Of a stretch of DNA of 13,140 nucleotides, positions 1 to 9,030 are shown piece by piece. Position 1 is the stretch's first letter, and each line of letters begins with the position of its first letter. The notes beneath the pieces were generated by a model. The model saw nothing but the letters and a program-made list of their open reading frames with translations. It ran no database searches and was not told the origin of the DNA. This DNA is from Rikenella microfusus (lineage in GTDB: Bacteria; Bacteroidota; Bacteroidia; Bacteroidales; SZUA-534). The position numbers and the translations under genes are program-made. Where the stretch lies: contig DYQV01000042.1 of NCBI GenBank assembly GCA_020719105.1, forward strand, positions 1 to 13,140, written 5' to 3'.

Positions 1-10
1 AAATATAAAT

Positions 11-74
11 GGTGATAATCCAACATTCGTGATATTCGTGTTAATTCGTGGCTAATATTAAAAATATGAAATAT
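11..74 (+). repeat. Dispersed ATTCGTG repeat, copy 1
   Basis: This 64-bp copy is identical over its full length to the copy at 184-247, and its first 45 bp match the copy at 252-296. The core carries three ATTCGTG words at 25-31, 34-40 and 44-50, so they are spaced 9 and 10 bp apart, close to one helical turn. The core ends in GGCTAA and is followed by an AT-rich tail. Bases 1-10 before it match the bases before copy 3. From memory, similar 'ATTCGTG..ATTCGTGG' repeats are common between genes in Bacteroidota, but I cannot check this here. Confidence 0.9.
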
Positions 75-76
75 CC

Positions 77-181
77 ATGAGCACAAATAAAAGCACACCA
101 ACCGAAAATGATTATATTTTGAAAAATGGAAATACATTAAATATCAATAACATACAAAAATATAAACCCATGAAAATATAA
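77..181 (+). CDS. Possible 34-aa ORF between repeat copies
   Basis: An ATG at 77 opens a 34-codon frame ending in TAA at 179-181. It lies between repeat copies 1 and 2 and fills nearly all the non-repeat sequence there. The product is polar and Asn/Lys-rich, with no signal peptide or recognisable domain. Its last codons (Tyr-Lys-Pro-Met-Lys-Ile) resemble the Tyr-Lys-Gln-Met-Lys-Ile at the start of the GH94 frame, and the DNA around the two Met codons is also similar. It could be a duplicated or displaced old gene start rather than a real peptide. AT-rich sequence produces frames this short by chance. Confidence 0.12.
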   Translation: MSTNKSTPTENDYILKNGNTLNINNIQKYKPMKI

Positions 182-183
182 CT

Positions 184-247
184 GGTGATAATCCAACATT
201 CGTGATATTCGTGTTAATTCGTGGCTAATATTAAAAATATGAAATAT
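184..247 (+). repeat. Dispersed ATTCGTG repeat, copy 2
   Basis: This copy is identical to copy 1 (11-74) over 64 bp. It forms a direct tandem with copy 3, with a period of 68 bp. The three ATTCGTG words are in the same places as in copy 1. Confidence 0.9.
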
Positions 248-251
248 AAAT

Positions 252-296
252 GGTGATAATCCAACATTCGTGATATTCGTGTTAATTCGTGGCTAA
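252..296 (+). repeat. Dispersed ATTCGTG repeat, copy 3, abutting GH94
   Basis: The 45-bp core is identical to copies 1 and 2, but the AT-rich tail is missing. The similarity stops at GGCTAA, only 13 bp before the ATG at 310. Any promoter or leader of the downstream gene must therefore lie inside or upstream of the repeat cluster. The GTG within this copy (289) is in frame with the gene and could act as an alternative start. Confidence 0.88.
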
Positions 297-309
297 AAAT
301 TACAAACAA

Positions 310-3300
310 ATGAAAATCAAAAATTCTTCCGGCCTTTCCATAGAATTTCTGGATAACGGTTCCATCAAACATATCGAAGCTGATCCAATCCGGATAAGCC
401 TGAAATCATCAACCCCTTATTCAAAACCGGGAACCAACCTGTTTCTCAGGAAAAGAACAAACCCAATAGAATTCAAACCCCTTTTAGGACCTGAAAGCAA
501 CAATGCCTTCCAACTCAAGGAAAATCGGTTTGTTGCCAAAGGCGCTTGGGATGGCATTGAATACACCTGCCTACTTCAACTTTCACCCAAGAGCAGGAGC
601 TGGCAATGGAGTATTGACATTAAAAATACATCAGACAGTAATATTGAACTCGACTTAATTTATTTGCAAGATGTTGGATTGAAACCCATAACCAACGGGC
701 TGACCAATGAATATTATGTAAGTCAGTATCTGGAGCGATTGGTGGTTGATGATACCAACTTCGGTTCCGTAATTTATTGTCGGCAAAACATGAAAGAATC
801 GGTAGGCAATCCTTGGTTGATGGTAGCCTGCAAAAACCGGGCTGTTGCCGGAAGTACCGATGGCATGCAGTTTTATGGCAAATCGTACCGTGAAACCGGG
901 ATTCCCGAAGGACTGCTTTCTGATTCCCTAACAGGGAATTATGCCGGAGAATCATCCGTTGTTGCCTTGCAGGAAAAGCCTTTCCAATTGGCAGCAGGAT
1001 TTCAACATTCTACTGTGTTTTTAGCAACCTATCTACCGGATCACCCGAAAGCCTCTTCCATGGAGGATTTAAAACAACTCTCCAACCTTTTTCATGAATT
1101 CGGTAAGGAAGTTTTGAAACCGGAATTTGATAAAATGGTTACCCCTACTAAAAACATCTTCAACATTGCTCCTTTTCTACCAATTGAAGATTTGAATAAC
1201 AAAGAATTGAATGATTTTTTTGGGAAAGAAAGGCGCCATAGTGAATTGGAAAACGGAAAGTTACTCTCATTTTTTTGCGAACGAAACAATCATGTGGTAT
1301 TGCGTATAAAAGAAATGCTGGCCGATCGTCCTCACGGGCATATTATGCAAGCCCAAGCGGGATTTGCACCAACTGAAGATATTGTTTCCACCACATCGTT
1401 TGCCTTTGGGGTCTTCAACTCCCATATTTCGCAAGGCAATACCAATTTCAATGTATTGCTTTCAGTTTGTACAAGCCAATTCAACCTATCTACCGAATCG
1501 GGACAACGGATTTTTGTCGAAATTGATGGTAAAGCCTTTCTGTTAGGAGTTCCATCAGCCTTCGAAATGGGATTGAACCATTGCCGGTGGATATATAAAT
1601 CGGGGAATTATTGCTTTCAAGTACGAACTTGGACCTCTAAATCTGCTCCTGCAATAAACCTTGACTTTAAAGTGTTGAGTGGCAAAAAAGTAAAACTTAT
1701 CATTACCCATGATTTTGATGGATTGAACAACTGGCATATTTCTAAAAGTGGAGTACCTCATGAAAACATAGCCTATCCCAAGATTGGAAGCATGATTCAC
1801 GATAAATTTCCAAAGGCACAATTCCGCTTTTTGGTAAATAGTACACACATTAACTACAGCTCACATTCCAATGAATTACCCGATTTTGGCAATTCATCCG
1901 TAAAAGACAGCTCATTATTTACCATTAAAGTAGAAGAAACTACTGCTTTTTGCCTGAGTATTATTGGTGAGGTTGATTCCAAAATCAATTTCAATAAAAT
2001 TGATAACGTGGATCTAAATTGGCTTTCTGAAACCGAAGCCGCTTATTCAGTTTGGCACGACCTCAGTTTAAACTTATCACTTAAAAATACAACAAAGGAT
2101 TTTGCCGCCATTCAGGAAGTTCTCCCTTGGTATGGAATGAATGCCTTGACACATTTTTTAACCCCATACGGATTGGAACAATTCAGTGGTGCTGCCTGGG
2201 GAACCCGCGATGTATCGCAGGGACCTATTGATTTGCTGCTCACCATGGAAAAATATGAGGAAGCCAAGCAAATACTTTGCACTATCTTCTCAAATCAAAA
2301 CCCCGATGGCGGCTGGCCTCAATGGTGGATGTTCGACAGTTACTCAAATATTCGGGCCCACGATTCTCACGGAGATGTTTTTTATTGGGTTATTATTGCC
2401 TTGAGCGATTACATCAAAGTTACCGGGGACAGTAAAATTCTGGATGAAATGTTGCCTTACTTCCATGAAAACAGCTCAAAAAAAGCTGAAATTAAACCCA
2501 TCAGTGAACACGTTGATCGGCTCATTCAAATGATTGTAAATTCATTTATTCCCGGAACCGCTTTAGTTCCTTTTGGTGGTGGCGATTGGAACGATTCACT
2601 GCAACCGGTAAGTAAGGAACTGGCCGAACGCATGATTTCAAGCTGGACCGTTGAAATGAATTATCAGGCTTTCAAACAATACAGCAAGGTTTTTGAGAAA
2701 ACAGATACTGCTAAAGCTAAAGACCTAAATGAAATTTGTGAAAGAATAAAGTCCGATTTCAACAGACATCTGGTCAAAGACAGTATTGTGGCCGGTTATG
2801 GCTTGCTTGAAACCGATAAAAGCATCAGTGTATTGCTCCACCCAAGTGATACCAAAACAGGGATACATTACAGCATACTGCCCATGAACCGAGGTATCAT
2901 CAGCGAAATTTTTACCCCGGAACAAGCGCAATTCCATCAAGGCATTATTAACAATCACCTTAAAGGTCCTGACGGTGCCCGGTTAATGGATCGTCCATTA
3001 AAATACAACGGTGGTATTCAAACCATTTTTCAGCGGGCAGAGAGCAGTACCTTTTTTGGGCGCGAAATAGGCCTCATGTATGTGCACGAACACATCCGGT
3101 ACGCTGAGTCACAAGCCCGTATTGGTAATGCCGATGCTTTTATATTAGCTCTTCGACAAGCAATTCCGGTTGCATACCGGGATATTGTTCCATGCGGAGA
3201 TATACGTCAGGCTAATTGCTATTACAGCAGTTCCGATGTTACCTTTAAAAGTAGGTACGAAGCCGATGAACGATATGATGAGATAAAAACTGGTTACATT

Positions 3301-3654
3301 ACACTAAAAGGCGGATGGCGCGTTTACAGCAGCGGGCCGGGTATTTATGTCAGTATGATTGTCTCCCGTTTGCTTGGTTTGCGTATTAAATTTGGCGATA
3401 TTGTCCTCGATCCGGTAATCCCCAAATCGATGGATGGGCTTGTTGCATCTATTGATTTTAAAGGCCATCGGATCACTCTAAAATATACCGTCAACGAAAA
3501 CTGCTTCAGCCCAAAGGCGATATCCATAAATGGAAATATCCTAACTTTCCAGTATCAGGAGAACAAATACCGCCAGGGTGGAGCCGTAATTCCGATGGAA
3601 CAATTTATGAGTTTATTGACAAAACCGGAGAACACCATTGAAATTCATTTATAG
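310..3654 (+). CDS. GH94 phosphorylase, probable 1,2-beta-oligoglucan phosphorylase
   Basis: This gene probably encodes a cytoplasmic inverting phosphorylase that splits beta-glucan oligosaccharides with phosphate to give glucose 1-phosphate. There is no signal peptide. The N-terminal ~550 residues look like beta-sheet domains. The (alpha/alpha)6 barrel follows, with a Trp-Tyr-Gly-Met stretch (607-610), GAAWGTRDVSQG (627-638), NPDGGWPQWW (664-673), HDSHGD (684-689) and GGGDWND ending at Asp762. By family analogy to cellobiose phosphorylase, Asp762 is the general acid. A GWRVYSSGPGIY block near the C-terminus is also typical. At ~1114 residues it is longer than cellobiose phosphorylases (~800) and matches the SOGP subgroup known from Listeria innocua, which also sits beside a GH3 gene. 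The exact linkage is inferred. I prefer ATG 310 because the in-frame GTG at 289 lies inside a repeat. It forms an operon with the GH3 gene 56 bp downstream. Confidence 0.85.
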   Translation: MKIKNSSGLSIEFLDNGSIKHIEADPIRISLKSSTPYSKPGTNLFLRKRTNPIEFKPLLGPESNNAFQLKENRFVAKGAWDGIEYTCLLQLSPKSRSWQWSIDIKNTSDSNIELDLIYLQDVGLKPITNGLTNEYYVSQYLERLVVDDTNFGSVIYCRQNMKESVGNPWLMVACKNRAVAGSTDGMQFYGKSYRETGIPEGLLSDSLTGNYAGESSVVALQEKPFQLAAGFQHSTVFLATYLPDHPKASSMEDLKQLSNLFHEFGKEVLKPEFDKMVTPTKNIFNIAPFLPIEDLNNKELNDFFGKERRHSELENGKLLSFFCERNNHVVLRIKEMLADRPHGHIMQAQAGFAPTEDIVSTTSFAFGVFNSHISQGNTNFNVLLSVCTSQFNLSTESGQRIFVEIDGKAFLLGVPSAFEMGLNHCRWIYKSGNYCFQVRTWTSKSAPAINLDFKVLSGKKVKLIITHDFDGLNNWHISKSGVPHENIAYPKIGSMIHDKFPKAQFRFLVNSTHINYSSHSNELPDFGNSSVKDSSLFTIKVEETTAFCLSIIGEVDSKINFNKIDNVDLNWLSETEAAYSVWHDLSLNLSLKNTTKDFAAIQEVLPWYGMNALTHFLTPYGLEQFSGAAWGTRDVSQGPIDLLLTMEKYEEAKQILCTIFSNQNPDGGWPQWWMFDSYSNIRAHDSHGDVFYWVIIALSDYIKVTGDSKILDEMLPYFHENSSKKAEIKPISEHVDRLIQMIVNSFIPGTALVPFGGGDWNDSLQPVSKELAERMISSWTVEMNYQAFKQYSKVFEKTDTAKAKDLNEICERIKSDFNRHLVKDSIVAGYGLLETDKSISVLLHPSDTKTGIHYSILPMNRGIISEIFTPEQAQFHQGIINNHLKGPDGARLMDRPLKYNGGIQTIFQRAESSTFFGREIGLMYVHEHIRYAESQARIGNADAFILALRQAIPVAYRDIVPCGDIRQANCYYSSSDVTFKSRYEADERYDEIKTGYITLKGGWRVYSSGPGIYVSMIVSRLLGLRIKFGDIVLDPVIPKSMDGLVASIDFKGHRITLKYTVNENCFSPKAISINGNILTFQYQENKYRQGGAVIPMEQFMSLLTKPENTIEIHL

Positions 3655-3710
3655 GGAACCTACTAATAAGTTATAAAACTAAAAACGAACACAATTAAGC
3701 AATATTAAAT

Positions 3711-5960
3711 ATGAAGAACCAGATTCACCTCTTTTTTTCCATCGCCTGTTTTTCCTTTCTTTTCCAAAGTTGCAACTCAGGTCCGAACCTAAAGATTGAC
3801 ACCAATAACTATCAGAAAAAGGTTGATTCCCTAATAAAAATAATGACCTTTGATGAAAAAATAGGTCAACTCAACCTGCTGGCAAGTGGCTGGGATGTGA
3901 CCGGTCCGGTTATGGATCCAAATTATAAACAATTGATAAAACAAGGTAAAGTTGGAGCCATTTTTAATGCCTATAAAGTGGATTATGTAGCCGATTTACA
4001 GCGTTTGGCTGTTGAAGAAACCCGTCTTGGAATTCCATTATTATTTGGCTACGATGTTATTCATGGATACCGGACTATTTTTCCAATCCCGTTAGCCCAA
4101 TCTTGCACCTGGGATTTAGCAATGATTGAACATTCCGACCGTATTGCTGCATCCGAAGCTACTGCCGAAGGAATCAACTGGGCATTTGCCCCCATGGTGG
4201 ATATCTCGCGTGACCCACGCTGGGGAAGGGTTTCCGAAGGTGCTGGAGAAGATACTTGGCTGGGTAGTAAAATTGCAGCCGCCCGTGTTAGGGGTTTCCA
4301 AGGTGAATCAATCTACGATGAACGAACATTGCTGGCATGCATGAAACATTTTGCAGCTTATGGTGCGCCGCAAGCTGGACGCGATTATCATACGGTGGAC
4401 ATTTCGGAACGCAGCCTTTTGGAATATTACCTGCCTCCTTTCAAAGCTTGTGTTGATGCTGGAGTAGCTTCGGTAATGACTTCGTTCAACGAAATTTCAG
4501 GTGTTCCCTCCTCATCCAATCATTGGCTTTACACCGATTTATTGCGCGATAGCTGGGGTTTTAAAGGTTTTGTTGTTACTGATTACACCTCTATTTATGA
4601 ATTAATTCCTCATGGGGTAGCGGAAGATTCAGCTCATGCAGGTGAATTAGCTTTAAACGCAGGCATTCAATTGGACATGCAAAGTTCCATTTATTTGAAA
4701 AACCTAAAAAATTTGGTGGCAACCGGAAAAGTAAATGAAACCCTGATTGATAAAGCTGTGTCTGATATTCTAACAGCTAAATATAAACTGGGGCTATTTG
4801 ATGATCCTTACCGATATTGCAATAAAACACGGCAAGAAAATGAGATTATGACTCAAGAATCAAAAGATTTTGCCCGCCAAATGGTGACTAAAAGTTGCGT
4901 ATTATTAAAAAACGATAACCAAACATTACCCATTCCGGAATCAGTCAAAAAAATTGCTTTAATAGGACCATTGGGCGATGCAGATGTTGATATGCTTGGA
5001 AATTGGTCGGCAACTGGGTTAGCCCAAAACTGTGTAACCCTTTTGGATGGGCTTAAATCAGAGGGCATAAATAAAAACATTCAGGTTCACTTTGTAAAAG
5101 GATGCAATGTTAACGATGATTCCACTTATGGTTTTAATGATGCCATTAAAGCGGCTAAAAATGCCGATTATGTTATACTTGCACTGGGCGAACACAGGAA
5201 CATGTCGGGCGAAGCGGCCAGCCGAACCAACTTAGATTTGCCTGGAGTACAATTGCATTTGGCTGAAAAAATCATCGAATTAGGAAAACCTACCGCAGTA
5301 ATTCTTTTTAACGGAAGACCTTTAACCATTCCCGAACTTAACAAAAAAGCTCCCGCTATTTTGGAAGCATGGTTTGGTGGCGTTGAATCAGGTAATGGAA
5401 TTGCCGATTTATTGTTTGGAAAAGCAGTCCCTTCTGGCAAATTAACCATGACTTTTCCTTTGAATGTAGGTCAAATTCCAATTCATTATAACATGAAAAA
5501 CAACGGCCGCCCGGTTGATCCAACCAACCCGGAATACCAGTTCCGTTCAAAATATTTAGACAGCCCAAATGAACCTTTATTCCCATTTGGCTATGGATTA
5601 AGCTATACTACTTTCGAGTATTCCGATTTAAAATTAAGTGCTTCTGAAATTACTAACACCGATACCCTATTAATTCAAGCTAGAATTACCAATACAGGAA
5701 ATTTCGATGGAGAAGAAATTGTACAATTGTATGTTCACGATTTAGTTGGTAGTGTTACCCGACCCGTTAAAGAACTCAAAGGATTTTCAAAAGTGTTTTT
5801 AACTAAAGGGGAAAGTAAAACAGTAACTATAAAACTAACAACCAACGACTTACGCTTTTACACACTCGACATGCTTTATGCTTATGAGCCTGGAAAATTC
5901 GAGGTTTATATAGGTCCAAATTCATCAACCGGATTAAAAGACAGTTTTTTGGTGAAATAA
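3711..5960 (+). CDS. GH3 beta-glucosidase lipoprotein (BglX type)
   Basis: This is a retaining exo-beta-glucosidase of family GH3 that removes glucose from the non-reducing end of oligosaccharides. The order is a signal peptide with a permissive lipobox ending at Cys21, a TIM barrel with KHFAAYG and the nucleophile Asp291 in FVVTDY, an alpha/beta sandwich with the acid/base Glu501 in MSGEAASRT, and a C-terminal fibronectin III-like domain with QLYVHD and RPVKELKGF. At 749 residues it is close to the usual BglX length. No acidic residues follow Cys21, so a surface-export signal is not evident and a periplasmic lipoprotein is more likely. The gene is 56 bp after GH94 with no terminator between, and a strong terminator follows. 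Family relatives include sophorose-preferring enzymes, which fits the GH94 partner. Its own specificity is not shown by the sequence. Confidence 0.92.
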   Translation: MKNQIHLFFSIACFSFLFQSCNSGPNLKIDTNNYQKKVDSLIKIMTFDEKIGQLNLLASGWDVTGPVMDPNYKQLIKQGKVGAIFNAYKVDYVADLQRLAVEETRLGIPLLFGYDVIHGYRTIFPIPLAQSCTWDLAMIEHSDRIAASEATAEGINWAFAPMVDISRDPRWGRVSEGAGEDTWLGSKIAAARVRGFQGESIYDERTLLACMKHFAAYGAPQAGRDYHTVDISERSLLEYYLPPFKACVDAGVASVMTSFNEISGVPSSSNHWLYTDLLRDSWGFKGFVVTDYTSIYELIPHGVAEDSAHAGELALNAGIQLDMQSSIYLKNLKNLVATGKVNETLIDKAVSDILTAKYKLGLFDDPYRYCNKTRQENEIMTQESKDFARQMVTKSCVLLKNDNQTLPIPESVKKIALIGPLGDADVDMLGNWSATGLAQNCVTLLDGLKSEGINKNIQVHFVKGCNVNDDSTYGFNDAIKAAKNADYVILALGEHRNMSGEAASRTNLDLPGVQLHLAEKIIELGKPTAVILFNGRPLTIPELNKKAPAILEAWFGGVESGNGIADLLFGKAVPSGKLTMTFPLNVGQIPIHYNMKNNGRPVDPTNPEYQFRSKYLDSPNEPLFPFGYGLSYTTFEYSDLKLSASEITNTDTLLIQARITNTGNFDGEEIVQLYVHDLVGSVTRPVKELKGFSKVFLTKGESKTVTIKLTTNDLRFYTLDMLYAYEPGKFEVYIGPNSSTGLKDSFLVK

Positions 5961-5975
5961 AAAAGAGGATTTATG

Positions 5976-6011
5976 AAGCGGAACCATTCGTGCAATGCTT
6001 CCGCTTTTTTT
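5976..6011 (+). terminator. Intrinsic terminator after GH3
   Basis: AAGCGGAA (5976-5983) pairs with TTCCGCTT (5999-6006). After one C:C mismatch, CATT (5985-5988) pairs with AATG (5994-5997) around a 5-base loop. A run of seven T residues (6005-6011) follows. This closes the GH94-GH3 operon and separates it from the regulator gene. Confidence 0.88.
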
Positions 6012-6110
6012 ATGTCAAAACCAACTATTCAAAAACACAAATGATTTTATTGGGTTTCATCTTTATTTAATTTCTTTTTCTTAATTTCATTTTCCAAAAA
6101 TGAATCACCA

Positions 6111-8909
6111 ATGCGCTATAATCGTTTGACAAAATTAAGTACTCTCCTTTGTTTTATTGGAATTTTAATTTCACTAACTTCCTCTTCTCAAGAAGATAAG
6201 ATCATCCATTACCTGCAAAACGATTTCAAAATTAACAATCAAACATGGAGCATTCAATCTTCTCAAAATAGCGGGTTGGTTTATTTCGCAACCAATTATG
6301 GTTTGCTTGAGTATGATGGACTTTCTTTCACAACGCATGAAACTCCCGACAAAAAAATGTTGCGTTCCATTTTGATCGATTCATTAGATAGAATTTACAC
6401 CGGCGGATTTGAATCATTTGGTTATTGGGAAAAAGGAACTGACTGTAATTTAACCTATTACTCACTTTCAGATTCAATTGGGGTAAATCCAAACGACGAA
6501 ATCTGGAAAATTTACAGTCAAAATAATGAAATAATCTTTCAATCGTTTACTTCAATTTATGTGTACAATCAAAAAAAGGTGTCTCTGATTCCTGCCCCCG
6601 GATTTATGCTTTTTATGTTTCAGGTTCGTAACAAATTAATGGTCCAAATTCTCGATAAAGGGCTTTACTATTTCCAAAATGGGAACTTTACATTTATTAA
6701 AGGAAGTGAATTCTTTTATCAAAAAAAGATACATGCAATCATCCCCTATAATAATTCCGAAATTTTGGTATGCACGGAAAAAAATGGGATTTATAGAAGC
6801 GAAAAAGAGGAATTTACCTATTGGAATACTGAAGTTTCAGAATATCTTAAATACCAAAATTGCAATGCAGCAGTTAGCATTAACCCAACAACTTATGCTT
6901 TTGGAACCATTCTGGATGGTATGGTCTTAACCAACCAGGATGGTCAAATAACTGAACATTATAACTATAGTAATGGCCTTAATAACAATACTGTACTCTC
7001 ATTCACCGTAACTAAAAACAATATTTGGGTTGGGCTCGACGAAGGAATCAACTTTATAAATCAAAGTTCTAACATAGCCTATTATTCCACAGCATCCGGA
7101 AGTTTAGGAACCATTTATACCCTACTTATCGACAATAATAAACTCTACTTGGGGTCCAATCATGGATTATTCCAATCTGAAATTCTACAAAATGACAACA
7201 CCATTCATTTTGGCAAACTTACCTTTGTTCCAAACAGTCAAGGACAGGTGTGGACCTTATCCAAATTTGATAACCAAATCCTCTGTGGCCATAATGAAGG
7301 CACTTTTAAATTAATTAACAATCAATTTAAAAGAATATCCTCAATTACCGGTGGATGGACTATTAAACCTTATAATGATTATTTGATTGAAGGAACCTAT
7401 ACCGGCCTAATTTCATTTAAAAAAGATAACCTAGGGCAATGGCAATTCTTTAGGCGTTTGGGTGGATTTTATGAGCCTAGCAGACATTTTGAAATCGATT
7501 ATTTGGGATATATATGGGTATCTCATCCTCAAAAAGGTATTTATCAGCTCAAACCTAACGAATCAATGGATTCAATAATAGGTGTTTATCCTTATACTCA
7601 ACTTAAAAGAAATATTGGATTAACCGATGTTTATAAACTCAATAACCGGGTAGTCTTTTCAACAGGTAATGAATTTTATACTTTTGATTATGTAAATAAC
7701 AAAATGGTTCCTTTTGATGCATTGAATCTTGCTTTAGGCAACTATAAAAAGGCTTCTCAAGTAATCCCTTATGAGAAAAATCAATATTGGTTTGTCCTAA
7801 AAAACAAAGTGGCTTTATTTAAAATATCCATTGAATTTGAGCTCACCAAAATTACCGAATATAATATCCAAGATGAAAGTATGTCGGGACAAGATTTATC
7901 CATGCTTCCAATAAGTAATCAAGATTTCATTCTTTCAACCCGAAATGGGTTTGCCCAACTTAATAATAGTTCCAAACTCAATAGCAATCGAACTGCTTCA
8001 ATTTTTATAAAAAGCATTTATTTTCATGGCAAAAATAAATCATTAACCCAATGTCCAACTAATTCTGAAATAAAAACACCCTATTACTTGAATAATGCTG
8101 CATTTACATTCTCCGATCCATCTGCTTCATCGCATTCAACCACCCTCTATAAATATCGAATAAAAGAAATTGAAGAACGATGGAATACAACAAAAAACAA
8201 CGAAATACACTATTACAATCTCAAACCCGGAAATTACCACCTCGAAATAACAGTGGACTCAGAATTTGAGGCAGTATCAACCCCTTTCAGCATTAATAAG
8301 CCTTGGTTCTTAACCATTTGGGCTTATGTTGCCTATTTACTCATCACGCTATCCTTAATATACACTTTATATTTAATCATCAAAAATAAGCTCAATAAAC
8401 AACGCAAACTGCTTGAATTTGAAATTAAACAAACAACGCTTGAAACCCGGCTGCAAAATACCAATGTTGAATTGATGCTTACGTTAAGGTACTTAATTCA
8501 AAAAAATGAATCGCTACAAAACCTTCGAAGCGAAATTGATTCTTTGAAAAATGAACCGGGACAATTGTCATCTAAATTTTTAAACAAACTCGATACTCAC
8601 ATATCACAAGGATTGGAATTGCAGACCAAAGAGTGGAAAATGGCTTTGCATAATTTGAAATTATCTCAGGAGGGATATTTTAAAATGTTGAAAGAACAGT
8701 ATCCTAAATTGACTAATAACGATATACGGTTATGTTCTTACCTTAGAATGAATTTTAGTTCTAAGGAAATTGCCCATTTGCTGAATATTTCAACACGTTC
8801 GGTAGAAATAAGCCGCTACCGCCTGCGCTTAAAGCTAAACCTAAAACATGATAAAAGCCTTTCTGATTTTCTGATGCAAGATGAAATTACCCCATCAAAA
8901 AATAATTAA
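6111..8909 (+). CDS. Membrane-tethered propeller/Y_Y_Y sensor with LuxR-like HTH
   Basis: This looks like a one-component transcription regulator that senses a ligand in the periplasm. A signal peptide or N-terminal anchor covers about residues 1-26. Propeller-type repeats occupy about 30-640, with recurring pieces such as FATNYGLLEYDG, YLGSNHGLF and LSTRNGFAQL. A Y_Y_Y domain follows (about 664-730; KYRIKEIEERWN, YNLKPGNYHLEI), then one TM helix (about 733-755), a coiled coil (about 757-830), and a C-terminal LuxR/GerE-like HTH (about 865-925; NNDIRLCSYLR, SSKEIAHLLNISTRSVEISR). No histidine kinase or receiver domain is present, unlike the hybrid two-component systems that share this sensor. 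It starts 150 bp after the GH3 gene, beyond the terminator, so it probably has its own promoter. Control of the GH94-GH3 operon is inferred from position only. Confidence 0.85.
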   Translation: MRYNRLTKLSTLLCFIGILISLTSSSQEDKIIHYLQNDFKINNQTWSIQSSQNSGLVYFATNYGLLEYDGLSFTTHETPDKKMLRSILIDSLDRIYTGGFESFGYWEKGTDCNLTYYSLSDSIGVNPNDEIWKIYSQNNEIIFQSFTSIYVYNQKKVSLIPAPGFMLFMFQVRNKLMVQILDKGLYYFQNGNFTFIKGSEFFYQKKIHAIIPYNNSEILVCTEKNGIYRSEKEEFTYWNTEVSEYLKYQNCNAAVSINPTTYAFGTILDGMVLTNQDGQITEHYNYSNGLNNNTVLSFTVTKNNIWVGLDEGINFINQSSNIAYYSTASGSLGTIYTLLIDNNKLYLGSNHGLFQSEILQNDNTIHFGKLTFVPNSQGQVWTLSKFDNQILCGHNEGTFKLINNQFKRISSITGGWTIKPYNDYLIEGTYTGLISFKKDNLGQWQFFRRLGGFYEPSRHFEIDYLGYIWVSHPQKGIYQLKPNESMDSIIGVYPYTQLKRNIGLTDVYKLNNRVVFSTGNEFYTFDYVNNKMVPFDALNLALGNYKKASQVIPYEKNQYWFVLKNKVALFKISIEFELTKITEYNIQDESMSGQDLSMLPISNQDFILSTRNGFAQLNNSSKLNSNRTASIFIKSIYFHGKNKSLTQCPTNSEIKTPYYLNNAAFTFSDPSASSHSTTLYKYRIKEIEERWNTTKNNEIHYYNLKPGNYHLEITVDSEFEAVSTPFSINKPWFLTIWAYVAYLLITLSLIYTLYLIIKNKLNKQRKLLEFEIKQTTLETRLQNTNVELMLTLRYLIQKNESLQNLRSEIDSLKNEPGQLSSKFLNKLDTHISQGLELQTKEWKMALHNLKLSQEGYFKMLKEQYPKLTNNDIRLCSYLRMNFSSKEIAHLLNISTRSVEISRYRLRLKLNLKHDKSLSDFLMQDEITPSKNN

Positions 8910-9030
8910 AAACTATCCTATACTTCTTCCAATTTTTCGTTAATATTGTATAGCTATTAATTCGTATCAATCATTTCACCAAATTTTATCATTTTTTGTT
9001 TTAGAAAAAACCCACTAATAATTTAACAAT

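Noticed and set aside
110..123. TATATTTTG as a -7 promoter box for the GH94 gene
   Set aside because: The spacing is off by one from TAnnTTTG and no -33 element is evident, so I do not call a promoter.
11..296. CRISPR array made of the three repeats
   Set aside because: There are only three copies with very unequal spacing (one direct tandem, one 109-bp gap), repeat length is atypical, and no cas genes are visible.
620..955. Minus-strand frame of 111 codons inside the GH94 gene
   Set aside because: It lies opposite a clear gene and shows low-complexity, Cys/His/Arg-rich translation typical of an antisense shadow.
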